Assembly: GCF_018835585.1 (NCBI RefSeq)
Contig: NZ_JAHGVE010000016.1
Span: 45,225-109,224, forward strand
DNA: 64,000 nt
Source of the DNA: Pelorhabdus rhamnosifermentans
GTDB lineage: Bacteria; Bacillota; Negativicutes; UMGS1260
Reading direction: 5' to 3'
Positions 7,710 to 18,657 of the stretch are shown here, one piece after another. Made by a program: the position numbers and the translations under genes. Below the pieces are notes generated by a model, which ran no database searches, was not told the origin of the DNA, and saw only the letters and a program-made list of their open reading frames with translations. Numbering within the stretch: the first letter of the stretch is position 1; the number at the start of each line of letters is the position of its first letter.

Positions 7710-8473
7710 CAGTCAAAAACCTCCGTACTCCAAAATACTGGACCCTCAGTACAAATTTTGGCCCTGCCGCCATTTGTTTTTGCACAGGTGCAAGATAAGC
7801 AGGCACCGATGCCACAAGCCATATATTCTTCCAATGAAACTTGGCAGGGAATGTGGAACTCTTTGGCCAGTTGGGCAACAGCTGCCATCATAGGCTTCGG
7901 GCCGCAAGTATAAATCATGTCAAATTTTCCCTTACTTAACAAATCGGGTAATAATTCAACATTGACACCCTTGACACCTGCCGTACCATCATCTGTTGTC
8001 ACATGAAGTTTTTCACATATCGATTCAAATAAAGCTGGCCAAATCATATCTTCTGCGCTCCGTCCGCCCATCAAGACTTCACTCGGCCTAGGGCAAAGCG
8101 ATTTAGCAAGCAGAAGCAAGGGAGCAATACCAATCCCGCCGCCAACAAGTAAGGGATGCTCTCCCTGAAGGGTGAAGGCTTGGCCGAGAGGGCCCATACA
8201 GTCAATAGATTCTCCCTTTTGCCTCGTCGCCAGCTGCTTCGTTCCCTTCCCGGCAATCTTATAAATAATGGTTAGTGTCTTGCGAGAACTATCGGCATCG
8301 GCAATACTCAGGGGACGGCGCAAAAGATGACTGTCATCGCCTACGGCAAGATGAATAAACTGCCCCGCTGTCGCTGTCGTAGCCATCTGTGGCGCATAGA
8401 GCACCAGCTTCCGTAAAGCGGGCGCAATCATTTCATGGGAAAGAATCAAGGCGCCTTCCTGGTATTTAGCCAA
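7709..8473 (-). CDS. pyrK: Dihydroorotate dehydrogenase B, electron-transfer subunit
   Basis: This subunit passes electrons from the PyrD FMN to NAD+ through a [2Fe-2S] cluster and FAD. It has the FAD site [10 protein letters not shown], the NAD-binding [10 protein letters not shown] and a C-terminal cysteine cluster ([11 protein letters not shown], then C in [10 protein letters not shown]) that holds the [2Fe-2S] centre. The reading frame is open up to an ATG at 8494 without a ribosome binding site. A TTG at 8473 has AAGGTAG 8 bases upstream and gives an N-terminus ([11 protein letters not shown]) closer to the family, so I place the start there with moderate confidence. The region overlaps the carB end. 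Confidence 0.93.
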   Translation of the reverse strand: MAKYQEGALILSHEMIAPALRKLVLYAPQMATTATAGQFIHLAVGDDSHLLRRPLSIADADSSRKTLTIIYKIAGKGTKQLATRQKGESIDCMGPLGQAFTLQGEHPLLVGGGIGIAPLLLLAKSLCPRPSEVLMGGRSAEDMIWPALFESICEKLHVTTDDGTAGVKGVNVELLPDLLSKGKFDMIYTCGPKPMMAAVAQLAKEFHIPCQVSLEEYMACGIGACLSCTCAKTNGGRAKICTEGPVFWSTEVFD

Positions 8474-11400
8474 AATAATCACTACCTTCTGCATAATCTT
8501 GTAATGCCAGAACGTAAGTGGAACGTCTTGTACTCATCGCCTTCAATACACGCAGTACGGCTGATGCCGTATCAAGAGAAGTTAAGCAAGGTACCGCATA
8601 TTCGACTGTAGCCATTCGAATTTTATAACCATCCCGTTCTTCTTCTTTTCCACGCGTCGTGGTATTGACTACCATATTAATTTTTCCCTCTTTAATGAGA
8701 TCCAAAATATGAGGTGGCTGTTCCGTAATTTTCGGTACTTTTGTAACCTGAAGGCCCCGCTCCGTAAGATATTTGGCTGTACCTTCTGTTGCGATAATCT
8801 GATAACCCATTTCTTGCAGCCCCTTGGCAATGGCGAATGCTTCAGGTTTATCTTTATCATTAATAGTAAAGAGCACGCTTCCTTCATGAGGAATGTTCAT
8901 GCCTGCACCGGCAATGGCTTTATATAAGGCCCGTTCATAGAAGTAGTCAATCCCCATGACTTCCCCCGTAGATTTCATCTCAGGTCCGAGCGAAATATCG
9001 ACTTGCTGCATTTTAGCAAAGGAAAATACCGGAGCTTTGACAGCCACAAAAGGTTTCTTAGGCAACAATCCGGTAGGATAGCCCAGCGATTTCAGCGTAG
9101 CACCCAAGGCAATCCGTGTCGCCACGTTGACCATGGGAACATTCGTCACTTTGCTTAAGAAGGGAATGGTCCGGCTTGATCTTGGATTGACTTCAATGAC
9201 ATACACTTTTTCATCGACAACAACATACTGAATATTAATCAAGCCTTTTACAGCCAGGCCGATCGCCAGTTTCTTCGTATAATCGGCTATCGTCGCAATC
9301 ACCTTATCAGACAAGGTCTGAGCCGGATAAACAGCAATACTATCACCGGAATGAACACCGGCACGCTCAATATGTTCCATGATACCCGGAATTAAGATAT
9401 CTGTGCCATCAGAAATGGCATCGACTTCCACTTCCTTGCCCTGCATATAGCGGTCAACAAGTACTAAGTGTTCAGGTGAGGCCTTGACGGCATTTTGCAT
9501 ATAATCTTCGAGTTCATTTTTGCTATAAACAATTTCCATGGCCCGCCCGCCAAGCACATAAGACGGACGAACAACAACAGGATAGCCGATTTCTTCAGCC
9601 GCAGCCAAGGCATCGGCGTCATTTGCCACACTTTTACCACGCGGTCTGGGAATATGAAGCTGTTCTAGCAGTTCGTCAAACCGTTCACGGTCTTCAGCCT
9701 TGTCAATATTATCGACACTCGTGCCAATAATTTTAATTCCTGCCTCTGCTAGCGGGCCCGCTAAATTAATGGCTGTTTGTCCGCCGAATTGAACAATGAC
9801 CCCTTCAGGCTGTTCTTTATCTAAAATATTCAGCACATCTTCCACAGTAAGAGGCTCAAAATACAATCTGTCTGCTGTATCAAAATCCGTACTGACTGTT
9901 TCGGGATTATTATTAATAATAATGGATTCAATATCTAAATCACGCAATGCCCAGACAGAATGAACAGAGCAGTAATCAAATTCTACTCCCTGACCAATGC
10001 GAATCGGGCCGGACCCTAAAACAACGACCTTGCGCCGCGCTGTGGGTACAGCCTCATTTTCCATGGCATAAGTTGAATAATAGTAGGGAGTGGCAGCTTC
10101 AAACTCGGCAGCACACGTATCCACGACTTTATAGCAAGGAACGACATCCTGTTCTTTGCGGTAGTCCCGCAAAGTTTTGGCATCAAGACCGGTAAATTCG
10201 CAAATCGTCGGATCATCAATCCCCCGCTTTTTAGCCTGAAGCAGCAAGGAAGGGGTTAATTCTTCGTTAGCCAAACGCTGTTCCATCGTAATAATATTAT
10301 TGATCTTAGCCAAAAAGAAAGTGTCAATCTTGGTAATTTGATGTATGGCGTCGATGGAGATGCCTCGTCTGAGGGCCTCAGCAATAACAAAAATCCGCTC
10401 ATCATCAGCAAGGGAAATCAGTTCTTTAATCTCTTTTGTCGAAAGTGCATCAAGCTCAGGCAGGTGCAGCCGGTGCAATCCAATTTCCAGTGAACGAACG
10501 GCCTTCATCAAAGCACCTTCAATGGTTCTGTCAATCGACATAACCTCGCCTGTAGCCTTCATTTGTGTCCCAAGGTTACGATTAGCTAACACAAATTTAT
10601 CAAAAGGCCAGCGGGGGAATTTCACGACAACATAGTCCAAAGCCGGTTCAAAACAAGCCATCGTCTTTTGTGTGACAGCATTGACGATTTCATCGAGATG
10701 ATAGCCAATGGCGATTTTACTGGCGACCTTGGCTATGGGATATCCTGTTGCTTTCGAAGCCAAAGCACTGGAACGGCTTACACGGGGATTGACTTCAATC
10801 ACATAATACTGACTGCTTTTACTGTCGAGAGCATATTGTACATTACAACCGCCTTCAATACCGAGGGTGCGAATAATCTTGAGAGAAGCGGTACGAAGCA
10901 TTTGATATTCCAAATCCGTGAGAGTCTGAGAGGGAGCCACAACAATACTGTCGCCTGTATGAATGCCCACAGGATCAAAATTTTCCATATTACAAACAGT
11001 AATGCAATTATTAGCTGCATCACGCAGTACTTCATATTCGATTTCCTTCCAGCCCGCCACACTGCGCTCCAGAAGAACCTGATGAATCATGCTGGCCTTT
11101 AAGCCCCGCGTCACTGTATCGACAAGTTCTTCATCATTACAAACAATGCCGCCGCCTGTGCCTCCCATGGTATAAGCAGGCCTTACAATTAGAGGAAAAC
11201 CGATCTCGCGCACAAAAGCCTGCGCTTCTTCCAGCGACTCGACAATAGTACTTTCAGGTACAGGCTGGCCAATTTCCTGCATCGTCATTTTAAATAATTC
11301 CCTGTCTTCCGCCTTTTTTATGGATTCCAGCGGGGTGCCGAGCAGACGTACCTGGTATTTTTCCAGCACACCGGCATCAGCCAATTCCACGGCAAGATTA

Positions 11401-11687
11401 AGTCCCGCCTGACCACCAAGCGTAGGCAACAGCCCGTCAGGCCGTTCTTTCTCAATCACTGCTGTAACAAAATCAAGTGTTAAAGGTTCAATATAGACAC
11501 GATCAGCAATATGCGTATCCGTCATAATTGTTGCCGGATTGCTGTTAATCAGTACAACTTCCATGCCTTCTTCTTTCAGCGAACGGCAGGCTTGCGTACC
11601 TGCATAGTCAAATTCTGCGGCTTGACCAATAATAATAGGGCCGGAACCAATGACAAGAACTTTCGCAATATCCGTATATTTCGGCAT
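8466..11687 (-). CDS. carB: Carbamoyl-phosphate synthase large subunit
   Basis: A 1073-aa protein with two ATP-grasp halves: [19 protein letters not shown] near residue 12 and the repeat [17 protein letters not shown] near residue 557. An oligomerisation domain lies between them and a C-terminal MGS-like allosteric domain starts near residue 935. It makes carbamoyl phosphate from bicarbonate, two ATP and the ammonia delivered by CarA. The gene starts two bases after the carA stop and its end overlaps pyrK. The length is normal (about 1070 aa). Confidence 0.98.
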   Translation of the reverse strand: MPKYTDIAKVLVIGSGPIIIGQAAEFDYAGTQACRSLKEEGMEVVLINSNPATIMTDTHIADRVYIEPLTLDFVTAVIEKERPDGLLPTLGGQAGLNLAVELADAGVLEKYQVRLLGTPLESIKKAEDRELFKMTMQEIGQPVPESTIVESLEEAQAFVREIGFPLIVRPAYTMGGTGGGIVCNDEELVDTVTRGLKASMIHQVLLERSVAGWKEIEYEVLRDAANNCITVCNMENFDPVGIHTGDSIVVAPSQTLTDLEYQMLRTASLKIIRTLGIEGGCNVQYALDSKSSQYYVIEVNPRVSRSSALASKATGYPIAKVASKIAIGYHLDEIVNAVTQKTMACFEPALDYVVVKFPRWPFDKFVLANRNLGTQMKATGEVMSIDRTIEGALMKAVRSLEIGLHRLHLPELDALSTKEIKELISLADDERIFVIAEALRRGISIDAIHQITKIDTFFLAKINNIITMEQRLANEELTPSLLLQAKKRGIDDPTICEFTGLDAKTLRDYRKEQDVVPCYKVVDTCAAEFEAATPYYYSTYAMENEAVPTARRKVVVLGSGPIRIGQGVEFDYCSVHSVWALRDLDIESIIINNNPETVSTDFDTADRLYFEPLTVEDVLNILDKEQPEGVIVQFGGQTAINLAGPLAEAGIKIIGTSVDNIDKAEDRERFDELLEQLHIPRPRGKSVANDADALAAAEEIGYPVVVRPSYVLGGRAMEIVYSKNELEDYMQNAVKASPEHLVLVDRYMQGKEVEVDAISDGTDILIPGIMEHIERAGVHSGDSIAVYPAQTLSDKVIATIADYTKKLAIGLAVKGLINIQYVVVDEKVYVIEVNPRSSRTIPFLSKVTNVPMVNVATRIALGATLKSLGYPTGLLPKKPFVAVKAPVFSFAKMQQVDISLGPEMKSTGEVMGIDYFYERALYKAIAGAGMNIPHEGSVLFTINDKDKPEAFAIAKGLQEMGYQIIATEGTAKYLTERGLQVTKVPKITEQPPHILDLIKEGKINMVVNTTTRGKEEERDGYKIRMATVEYAVPCLTSLDTASAVLRVLKAMSTRRSTYVLALQDYAEGSDYFG

Positions 11688-11689
11688 AA

Positions 11690-12754
11690 TTAGTTCCTCC
11701 CTGCTAAGAGCTGCATAAATTCACCAAATAGATAGGTATTCTCATCCGGGCCTGGTGCAGCTTCAGGATGGTATTGAACGGAAAAGACTGGCAAAGTTTT
11801 ATGTTTTAACCCTTCCACTGTCTTATCATTGACAGCGCGGTGCGTAATCACAAGATCTGTTCCAGCGAGTGAATCCGGATCAACGGCATAACCATGATTT
11901 TGTGACGTAATATAAACCCGGCCGCTTACAAGATCTTTAACAGGATGATTACAGCCACGATGACCAAACTTCAGCTTATAGGTGTCTGCGCCAAGAGCCA
12001 GAGCCAACAGTTGATGACCTAAGCAAATGCCGAAAACCGGCTTCACTTTGACAAGCTTCTGCACCTCGGCAATCGCTTCAGGCAGACTTTGGGGATCGCC
12101 CGGTCCGTTTGATAAAAAAATACCTTGCGGCTCATAAGAAAGAATTTCTTCTGCCGAAGTATTAGCAGGCACAACAGTCAAACTGCAACCTGCTTTTTGC
12201 AGCGAACGCAAAATATTGCGTTTAATACCATAGTCAACAACAACCACTTTCGGTCCTTCCCCTGGGAGAGTATAAACCGTCTCTGTCGTGACTTGGGCTA
12301 CTTCATTGCAAGGAAGCTGAGTCAACAGCAATTCCTTACACTTTGCATCAGAAATATTACCTGAAACAATGATTCCTTTCATGGTACCTGCCGCGCGGAT
12401 CTTTCTTGTCACAGCCCGCGTATCTATGCCATAAATGACGGGGATATTCTGACTGAGCAGAAACTGCTTCAATGATTCTTCAGCTAAATAACTATTGGGC
12501 TGCTCACAAAGTTCGCTAATAATAAAGCCCCTGACATAAGATTTACGGGACTGATTGAAAAGATCAGCCACTCCGTAATTGCCAATGATAGGATAAGTCA
12601 TGGTCACAATCTGTCCGCAATAGGAAGGATCTGTGAGTATTTCCTGATAACCTACCATACCTGTATTAAACACGACTTCGCCAACTGTTTCGGCCTGACC
12701 TAGTGTTTTACCAACAAAAACCGTACCATCTTCTAAAATAAGTTTTCCTATCAT
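11690..12754 (-). CDS. carA: Carbamoyl-phosphate synthase small subunit
   Basis: A 354-aa glutamine amidotransferase subunit that supplies ammonia to CarB. The N-terminal CPSase_sm domain ([13 protein letters not shown]...[17 protein letters not shown]) precedes a class I GATase domain with the nucleophile in [14 protein letters not shown] and the His-Glu pair in [16 protein letters not shown] precedes the ATG. It sits between pyrC (12-base gap) and carB (2-base gap). Confidence 0.97.
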   Translation of the reverse strand: MIGKLILEDGTVFVGKTLGQAETVGEVVFNTGMVGYQEILTDPSYCGQIVTMTYPIIGNYGVADLFNQSRKSYVRGFIISELCEQPNSYLAEESLKQFLLSQNIPVIYGIDTRAVTRKIRAAGTMKGIIVSGNISDAKCKELLLTQLPCNEVAQVTTETVYTLPGEGPKVVVVDYGIKRNILRSLQKAGCSLTVVPANTSAEEILSYEPQGIFLSNGPGDPQSLPEAIAEVQKLVKVKPVFGICLGHQLLALALGADTYKLKFGHRGCNHPVKDLVSGRVYITSQNHGYAVDPDSLAGTDLVITHRAVNDKTVEGLKHKTLPVFSVQYHPEAAPGPDENTYLFGEFMQLLAGRN

Positions 12755-12766
12755 ACTAACACCTCA

Positions 12767-14059
12767 CTATTCACTTAAAACATTTCCTTGTTCCATCATG
12801 AGTCGGCCGCCAACAAAAGTTCCCACAGCTTTACCGATAAGTTTCCGTCCTTCAAAAGGCGTACTTTTTCCTTTGGTATAAAAACCGGTGCTATCTACTG
12901 TCCAAGAAAGTTCAGGATTGATGATCGTAATATCAGCGCTTGCGCCCACTTTCAGCACACCGGCCTTGAGATTCAGCAACTGCGCGGGAGCTACAGACAT
13001 TTTATTAACAATATCCATCAGGGACATCAATTTTGTATGGTAGAGCTCCGTAAGCACAACACCAAGTGCTGTTTCAAGGCCTGCAAAACCATTGGGCGCA
13101 TCATTATACTCACAATCTTTTTCTTCAAAAGCGTGAGGGGCATGATCCGTGGCGATGGCATCAATCGTTCCATCTAATAAGCCTTGTCGAACAGCTTGCA
13201 CATGTTCTGCCGAACGCAGCGGCGGACAAACCTTGGCAGCTGTCGAAAAGGTTAGTACAGCCTCATCTGTTAAAGCTAAGTGATGCGGCGTAGCTTCGGC
13301 AGTCACTTTAACGCCACGCGCCTTGGCCTGACGAATTAATTCCACCGATTCCCGCGAACTGACATGGGCAATATGAAGCCTCGTGTCCGTATATTCAGCA
13401 AGCATGATATTGCGTGCCACAGCAATATCTTCAGCAATTGAAGGTCGCCCTTTCAGTCCGAGTTTTGCTGATATCTTCCCTTCATGCATAACCCCCTCTT
13501 CAACAAGGGATTTTTCTTCGGCATGCGTAATGAAAATCCGATCAAACATGGATGTATATTCCATCCCTGTTTTGAGCAGATTCGCTTGATTAATATAAAT
13601 ACCATCATCTGAAATGGCCACAGCCCCAGAAAGTATCATATCGCCAATTTCAGCCAATTCCTTGCCTGACTCCCCTTTACTGACTGAACCAATCACAGCC
13701 ACATGGACAAGTCCCTCCACAGCGGCTCTTCGCAAAATTCCTTCTACAACAATAGAGCTATCCACAATCGGCTTGGTGTTTGGCATACAGGCAATCGTCG
13801 TAAATCCGCCTGCCGCAGCGGCGCGCGTACCTGACGCCATGTCTTCCTTGGCTTCAAGACCGGGATCTCTTAAGTGTACATGCATGTCAATCAGGCCCGG
13901 TGTAATAACTAGACCTGTCATATCCATGACCTTCGCATCTTTTGCGGTAATTTTCTTGCCTATTTTAGCAATCTTCCCCTCTTCAATCAGTACATCCATG
14001 AGTCCATCAAACTGTTCTGCCGGATTGATCACTCGGCCACCTTTAAGCAAGTAATTCAA
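12767..14059 (-). CDS. pyrC: Dihydroorotase
   Basis: A 430-aa amidohydrolase of the long class I type closing carbamoyl aspartate to dihydroorotate. The metal ligands H60 and H62 lie in DMHVHLRDPG, the C-terminal DHAPH motif is present, and the metal-bridging region includes MPNTKPIVDS. The start is a TTG preceded by GGAGGG, and it overlaps the pyrB end by 17 bases. Confidence 0.96.
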   Translation of the reverse strand: MNYLLKGGRVINPAEQFDGLMDVLIEEGKIAKIGKKITAKDAKVMDMTGLVITPGLIDMHVHLRDPGLEAKEDMASGTRAAAAGGFTTIACMPNTKPIVDSSIVVEGILRRAAVEGLVHVAVIGSVSKGESGKELAEIGDMILSGAVAISDDGIYINQANLLKTGMEYTSMFDRIFITHAEEKSLVEEGVMHEGKISAKLGLKGRPSIAEDIAVARNIMLAEYTDTRLHIAHVSSRESVELIRQAKARGVKVTAEATPHHLALTDEAVLTFSTAAKVCPPLRSAEHVQAVRQGLLDGTIDAIATDHAPHAFEEKDCEYNDAPNGFAGLETALGVVLTELYHTKLMSLMDIVNKMSVAPAQLLNLKAGVLKVGASADITIINPELSWTVDSTGFYTKGKSTPFEGRKLIGKAVGTFVGGRLMMEQGNVLSE

Positions 14060-14999
14060 TGTTCTTCCCTCCTAACGTAACCAAAAACAGTAAGGCCATA
14101 CGCACAGCCAGTCCATTTTGTACCTGTCCAGCAATCATCGATTGATCACTGTAGGCAATATCAGGCGAAATTTCGAGACCACGATTCATCGGACCCGGAT
14201 GAAGCAACAGGGCGCCGGGCTTAGCAAGGGCCAAACGTTTGCTATTCATGCCAAATATCCGCGCATATTCCCGTGGCGAAGGGAAAAGTCCACTTTTTTG
14301 CCGTTCAAGCTGAATCCGAAGAACATTCACAACATCGGCATCCTTTAAGGCTTCTTCTACATTATAATGCACCGTAACACCCAGGCTTTCCGCATCTTTG
14401 GGAATTAAGGTTTTGGGTCCTGCCAAATGAACATCGGCACCAAATTTAGCTAATCCGGCAATATTCGAACGGGCCACACGGCTATGGGTAATATCACCGA
14501 CAATGACCACCTTGAGACCTGACAGCGAATCATAGTGCTGCTTCATCGTAAATAAGTCCAGAAGTCCCTGCGTCGGATGGGCATGAGCACCATCACCGGC
14601 ATTAATAATGACAGGGCTGACACACTGTGTTGCAAAGAGAGCGGCACCTTCGGCTTTATGGCGCATGACAATAACATCAACCCCCATAGCTTCGACGGTC
14701 ATGAGCGTGTCCCGCAGGCTTTCCCCCTTAACAACACTGCTGCTTGATGTCGTAATATTAACGACATCTGCCCCTAAATATTTTCCAGCCAATTCAAAAG
14801 ACGTTCTTGTTCTTGTACTTGGTTCAAAAAAGAGATTCACAACAGATTTTCCGCGTAAGGTGGGTACCTTTTTAATGTCACGATTAATAACATTTTTCAT
14901 TTCCTTCGCTGTAATAAGAATCGATTCAATTTCTTCTTTACTAAGGCTGGCTAAATCTAAAATGTTTTTCCGCCTTAACGAAACAGGAGTTTTTATCAT
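14043..14999 (-). CDS. pyrB: Aspartate carbamoyltransferase catalytic subunit
   Basis: A 318-aa enzyme condensing carbamoyl phosphate with aspartate. The carbamoyl-phosphate loop STRTRTS is at residues 61-67, and HPTQGLLDLFT and LLHPGPMNRG are present. No pyrI regulatory-chain gene follows, so control is expected at the level of transcription. It is the first structural gene of the operon. The leader ahead of it carries a PyrR attenuator. Confidence 0.97.
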   Translation of the reverse strand: MIKTPVSLRRKNILDLASLSKEEIESILITAKEMKNVINRDIKKVPTLRGKSVVNLFFEPSTRTRTSFELAGKYLGADVVNITTSSSSVVKGESLRDTLMTVEAMGVDVIVMRHKAEGAALFATQCVSPVIINAGDGAHAHPTQGLLDLFTMKQHYDSLSGLKVVIVGDITHSRVARSNIAGLAKFGADVHLAGPKTLIPKDAESLGVTVHYNVEEALKDADVVNVLRIQLERQKSGLFPSPREYARIFGMNSKRLALAKPGALLLHPGPMNRGLEISPDIAYSDQSMIAGQVQNGLAVRMALLFLVTLGGKNIELLA

Positions 15000-15112
15000 T
15001 TTTGTTCCTCCTCTTTAAGTAGCGTTCTGGTTATTAACAAGGATTCTCCTCTTCCTTGCTAATCTTTATCATCAAGTTTAAAGCATTCAATTATACATAA
15101 ACTATCTCACGA

Positions 15113-15192
15113 TTAATAAATATGCGGTTTTAATTCATATTTATACTAACATTTTTCCTTAAATCGTGCAATAGAAACAAAAAAGTCCTTTC
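15113..15192. repeat. 80-bp imperfect direct repeat, copy A
   Basis: The partner of the repeat at 16961-17036, in the same orientation. Together they flank the permease gene. This copy is joined to the pyr attenuator hairpin. Confidence 0.7.
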
Positions 15193-15225
15193 ATCGTTCA
15201 ACAGAGTTGAAAGATAAAAAGACTT
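15177..15225 (-). terminator. Attenuator terminator of the pyr leader
   Basis: A hairpin of about 20 bp with one mismatch and a 3-base loop (AAGTCTTTTTATC... pairs with ...GATGAAAGGACTT) is followed by six T residues. It lies between the PyrR site and pyrB. Confidence 0.85.
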
Positions 15226-15293
15226 ATAGTTAGCCATACGATCACTCTCCTTCCTAGCCTCACAGGACTAGTATTAAAGGTTCATTTTTTATT

Positions 15294-15322
15294 AGTATAA
15301 TGCCATTTTTTTAGCTTGTCAA
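15294..15322 (-). promoter_or_regulatory. pyr operon promoter
   Basis: A near-consensus promoter: TTGACA (15317-15322), a 17-base spacer and TATACT (15294-15299). The -35 box overlaps the stop codon of the upstream permease gene. Confidence 0.85.
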
Positions 15323-16893
15323 GAGCCGCTTTGTGTTTCATTATCTTGTAATTCTTCGATATTCCCCTTTTTACGCATATACCATACACCGTTATAGACA
15401 GCAATATAATAAAAAATCAAACCGAGTATTGCCACGATAATAGACATATAGGGCTCAGAAATCAGACCTGCACCGCCAAAATTTCCGATCGATGACATGG
15501 CAACAAGCATCAGAACATAAAAAACAAAATATAATCCGCCAAAGATTTCTATCGACTTATTTTTATTGATAAAATGGGCTACTAAATAGCCCCCCAATCC
15601 TAAAGCCAACCCGATAATGGCAAGTTGTACTTTACTCCATTTTGTCCAGTAAATAAGCAGCGTAGCAAATACAAAAGCTAAGGGAGCTATAAACTGCATA
15701 CCTGGAAGACCATTGTTTTTTGTCAAACCCACCTTACGGAAAACCACGACCGTTACACAGGCTGTAGCATATTTAAAAATACCAATGGCTCCGACAATAG
15801 CGACAATGGCTGTCCAACTTTTTAACGGGAATAAGAACAGCAGCCCCATCAAAAAATTGAGAGCAAGTGCACGAGTTGGGACACCCGATTGTTTGTTAAC
15901 CGCTTCAAAGTACGAGGGCAGAAAGCCACTTTTCGCCATTCCAAAGACATGTCTTGAAGTTCCAGCTGTATAAGCAAGTGCTGAGCCTGATGGAGAAATC
16001 ATAGCATCCGCTGTAATAATCCAAGACAACCAAACCATATTTGCCATAAGTGCCAAAGTAGCAAATGGCGAATCAAACTTAATTCCACTCCAACCATTAA
16101 CAAGCATTTCCGGTGGAACTGCCCCAATAAAAACAACTTGAAGTAACGCATATAATAAAGCGGAAACTACTAGAGAGGTAATCAGAGCAAGGGGAATATT
16201 ACGCTTGGGGTTAACAGCTTCGCCGCTCATCATAATTACATTACCAAATCCTGTATAAGCAAAAAATATTCCACTTGTTAATATCGCGCTTAGTCCAGCA
16301 CCATAGCCATAAGGGGCAAACCCTTGACTTGTAAAGTTCTCCGAATGAAACCCCGTCATAAAAAAGGCAAGGATCGTAAGCGCAGGCACAATAAATTTAA
16401 TCGTAGTAATAACGGTATTCGTAACAGCAAAAAACTTCACACCAAAATAGTTAACAACAACAAAGAATATCATCAAAACAGTGGATGCCAGAATACCTGT
16501 TGGAGTCAGTTGCTCCTTCGCTACATCATAGAGTGCTGGCCAAAAATGATGAGCATATTGGATAACTCCGGCCGATTCCACCGGTGCAGTTGCACAATAG
16601 CCAAACCAGATAGCATAACTAGCTACTGTACCAAGCAATTTCCCATTCGAATAAAGGGGATAACGGCCTAACCCACCTGACTCAGGCTTAACCATTCCTA
16701 ATTCAGCATAAACAAGGGCAATAAGAGTAACGACAAATGCACCAATCAGCCAGGACATAATCGCTGCAGGACCCGCTACTTTTGCCGTTGCCCATGGACC
16801 AAAGAGCCAGCTAGATCCGATGATTCCCCCGAGAGATAGTGCAGTAAGAGACCAAAATCCCATTTTCTTTTTTAAATAACGTTCTTCATTCAT
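15319..16893 (-). CDS. APC-superfamily amino acid permease
   Basis: A 524-aa integral membrane protein with about 12-14 helices. The N-terminal GFWSLTALSLGGIIGSSWLFGPW matches the substrate-binding unwound helix 1 (G-I-I-G-S) of APC transporters, and TSGIFFAYTGFGNVIMMSGEAVNPKRNIPLA is the conserved helix 6 region. It probably imports an amino acid in symport with protons; the substrate is unknown. AAAGAGGT precedes the ATG. The gene is bracketed by two copies of an 80-bp imperfect direct repeat (15113-15192 and 16961-17036). Its 3' end carries the pyr promoter. Confidence 0.88.
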   Translation of the reverse strand: MNEERYLKKKMGFWSLTALSLGGIIGSSWLFGPWATAKVAGPAAIMSWLIGAFVVTLIALVYAELGMVKPESGGLGRYPLYSNGKLLGTVASYAIWFGYCATAPVESAGVIQYAHHFWPALYDVAKEQLTPTGILASTVLMIFFVVVNYFGVKFFAVTNTVITTIKFIVPALTILAFFMTGFHSENFTSQGFAPYGYGAGLSAILTSGIFFAYTGFGNVIMMSGEAVNPKRNIPLALITSLVVSALLYALLQVVFIGAVPPEMLVNGWSGIKFDSPFATLALMANMVWLSWIITADAMISPSGSALAYTAGTSRHVFGMAKSGFLPSYFEAVNKQSGVPTRALALNFLMGLLFLFPLKSWTAIVAIVGAIGIFKYATACVTVVVFRKVGLTKNNGLPGMQFIAPLAFVFATLLIYWTKWSKVQLAIIGLALGLGGYLVAHFINKNKSIEIFGGLYFVFYVLMLVAMSSIGNFGGAGLISEPYMSIIVAILGLIFYYIAVYNGVWYMRKKGNIEELQDNETQSGS

Positions 16894-16960
16894 GAATTTA
16901 CCTCTTTTTCTTCAGTGAGTATCTATATAGTCAATTTAATTAGACTGTTTCATAGAGTTA

Positions 16961-17036
16961 TTAATAAATATGTAATTTTCATTTATACTTATACTAACCC
17001 CCCCTAATTCTCGCAATAGCGACAAAAAAGTCCTTT
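16961..17036. repeat. 80-bp imperfect direct repeat, copy B
   Basis: Aligns with 15113-15192 over its whole length: shared blocks TTAATAAATATG, TATACTAAC, GCAATAG and ACAAAAAAGTCCTTT with few gaps. Copy A lies in the pyr leader and includes the 3' arm of the attenuator. Copy B lies between the permease and the NlpC/P60 gene and includes only that half-arm, so it cannot form the terminator. Confidence 0.7.
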
Positions 17037-17040
17037 TACT

Positions 17041-18432
17041 TCATTTTTCTATTTGCTTCAAAGTCTGCAATGATTCAAGCAATTGTTTCCCATTCGACCG
17101 AAGCAATTCTACATCAGTCACAGTCACTTGATTGATGGGTACGCGCTTTAATTTACCATCAGGTAAGGGGTGCTTGGAGTCGCCCTGCGCAGCAATATCA
17201 TGCACAATATATTCGTGACCATTTTCTTCTCCCAAATACAGCATGACATGTCCGTTCATATGTAAAGTAGCACCTGGTTTCATCTTGCTCAGCAGAACAG
17301 CACGTTCCAATCGTGTTGCTTGTTCAGGAATATTGACTGTAATCCCTGCTGAATTTTCTTGTTCATCCGCATTACGCGGTAATTGGAAACCAAACACAGC
17401 ATAAATATCCTGAATAAAAGCCGAACAATCACGGCTATGAAAACTACCGCCCCAGCCATAACGCTGACCTTGCATTTTAAAAGCTTGTTTCAATATACTC
17501 GCTCTTGTATAAGGAAGATATCCTTCATAAACATCACTGGCTGCACTAACTAACGCTAATTTAAAATCCAGTTGGCCTGCCTGATTTTTCACGGGAATTT
17601 TCACAACATAGTTGCCAGCAACAGATTGATTATCAACAAGTCGCGGGATTTCATCACCCACTGCTAAAGGCAGTTTGGCACCCATACCAAAAGCTAATTC
17701 TGATAATTCCGGTGAATATTCATTAAATCCAAGTTGAAGCATATTTCCAGTAACAACTAAAAATTGATTACTCTTTTGATAATTGAGCCATTCGTCTTTG
17801 CTACCAACAGCAATGCAGTCGGCTTTCATCCATCCTAGATAATCATGGGTTTGTACGAAAAACCACTTCCCATCCTTACTTGTATGAAGCACAAGTAGTG
17901 CCTCAGCCGGACCTACCGCCGTTTCCTGAAATTGGTCAAATTCAATATCATCGGCACTTTCTAAAACTGCATCATCCGTTGGGAAGGTACGAATATCGGC
18001 ACGTTTTACTGTAAAACCAAATTGGACACTGTTCGTTTCTTGCACGCCTTCGAAATTCATCAAGCTTTTTAAATTATCATAATAAGCTGCCTCAATAGCC
18101 CGACCATTCGTAAATAGCGTGCTCGTAGGGAAAGAATATTTCAGTAATAACTTCGCTAAATCCTGCTTAGACAAGCTATCCGGATAGGATGTTAAATCAT
18201 AAACAGTTGTAGGTAATTTGCGCATGATTTCGGTATTAAATGTTTCAATCTCCCTACTATTCATAATCACTTGGTCGGGGTAATTCAGTTTTTCAATCCA
18301 ATAGGAAGCATCAAGCATTTCTGTTGTCACATGAGGCATCACACTGAGTGGTGCCGCAACACCACTATTTGCTGGCACCATCGATGCTGTCAACATGAAC
18401 ATCGAAACAACCAAAAACTTGAGACGTTTCAT
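17041..18432 (-). CDS. Secreted SH3-domain / NlpC-P60 cell-wall hydrolase
   Basis: About 463 aa after choosing the ATG at 18432, which has GAGGAGAG upstream and opens a clear signal peptide (MKRLKFLVVSMFMLTASMVP...). SH3b-type domains follow in the middle (RADIRTFPTDD..., GWMKADCIAVG). The C-terminal NlpC/P60 domain has the catalytic cysteine in SRDCSAFIQD and the histidine in MNGHVMLYLG. Such enzymes cut gamma-D-Glu-diamino-acid bonds in peptidoglycan stem peptides outside the membrane. The frame stays open upstream to 18561, but that extension would bury the signal peptide. Confidence 0.88.
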   Translation of the reverse strand: MKRLKFLVVSMFMLTASMVPANSGVAAPLSVMPHVTTEMLDASYWIEKLNYPDQVIMNSREIETFNTEIMRKLPTTVYDLTSYPDSLSKQDLAKLLLKYSFPTSTLFTNGRAIEAAYYDNLKSLMNFEGVQETNSVQFGFTVKRADIRTFPTDDAVLESADDIEFDQFQETAVGPAEALLVLHTSKDGKWFFVQTHDYLGWMKADCIAVGSKDEWLNYQKSNQFLVVTGNMLQLGFNEYSPELSELAFGMGAKLPLAVGDEIPRLVDNQSVAGNYVVKIPVKNQAGQLDFKLALVSAASDVYEGYLPYTRASILKQAFKMQGQRYGWGGSFHSRDCSAFIQDIYAVFGFQLPRNADEQENSAGITVNIPEQATRLERAVLLSKMKPGATLHMNGHVMLYLGEENGHEYIVHDIAAQGDSKHPLPDGKLKRVPINQVTVTDVELLRSNGKQLLESLQTLKQIEK

Positions 18433-18615
18433 AAAGCTTCTCTCCTCAACAGGTTTTTCATAAACAAATACTCCATACTTATTTATAAAAGCGGGAGTCT
18501 TAAAATATGATCGAAAGTTACTAAACATACTTCCATAACAAGGTCCGCTCACGGAGTACAATAGGTATACGCCTTATACATAATTGTATTTCCTATACTA
18601 AAGCTTGACGCAACT

Positions 18616-18651
18616 AAAAAAAATAACCCTTTCAGAAATCCTGAAAAGGTT
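18616..18651 (-). terminator. Terminator of the 52-aa protein gene
   Basis: An 11-bp stem (AACCTTTTCAG / CTGAAAGGGTT) followed by ATTTTTTTT on the minus strand, directly behind the stop codon at 18658. Confidence 0.75.
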
Positions 18652-18657
18652 TTACAC

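Larger units (their letters stand above)
15000..15293 (-). promoter_or_regulatory. pyr operon leader with PyrR-type attenuator
   Basis: The leader RNA starts near 15287. At 15249-15269 it carries the PyrR recognition segment (AGTCC, GTGAGGCT, GGAAGG) as seen in Bacillus pyr leaders. About 25 bases later comes a long terminator hairpin. In the known mechanism UMP- or UTP-bound PyrR stabilises the anti-antiterminator and so promotes termination. The last 180 bases before pyrB hold a ribosome binding site and one copy of an 80-bp repeat (15113-15192). No pyrR gene lies in the window. Confidence 0.85.

Noticed and set aside
8466..14999. Many open frames of 60-146 codons on the plus strand across the pyr operon
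   Set aside because: They are antisense to strongly conserved pyr and car genes and have no ribosome binding sites or known motifs. They are shadows of coding bias.
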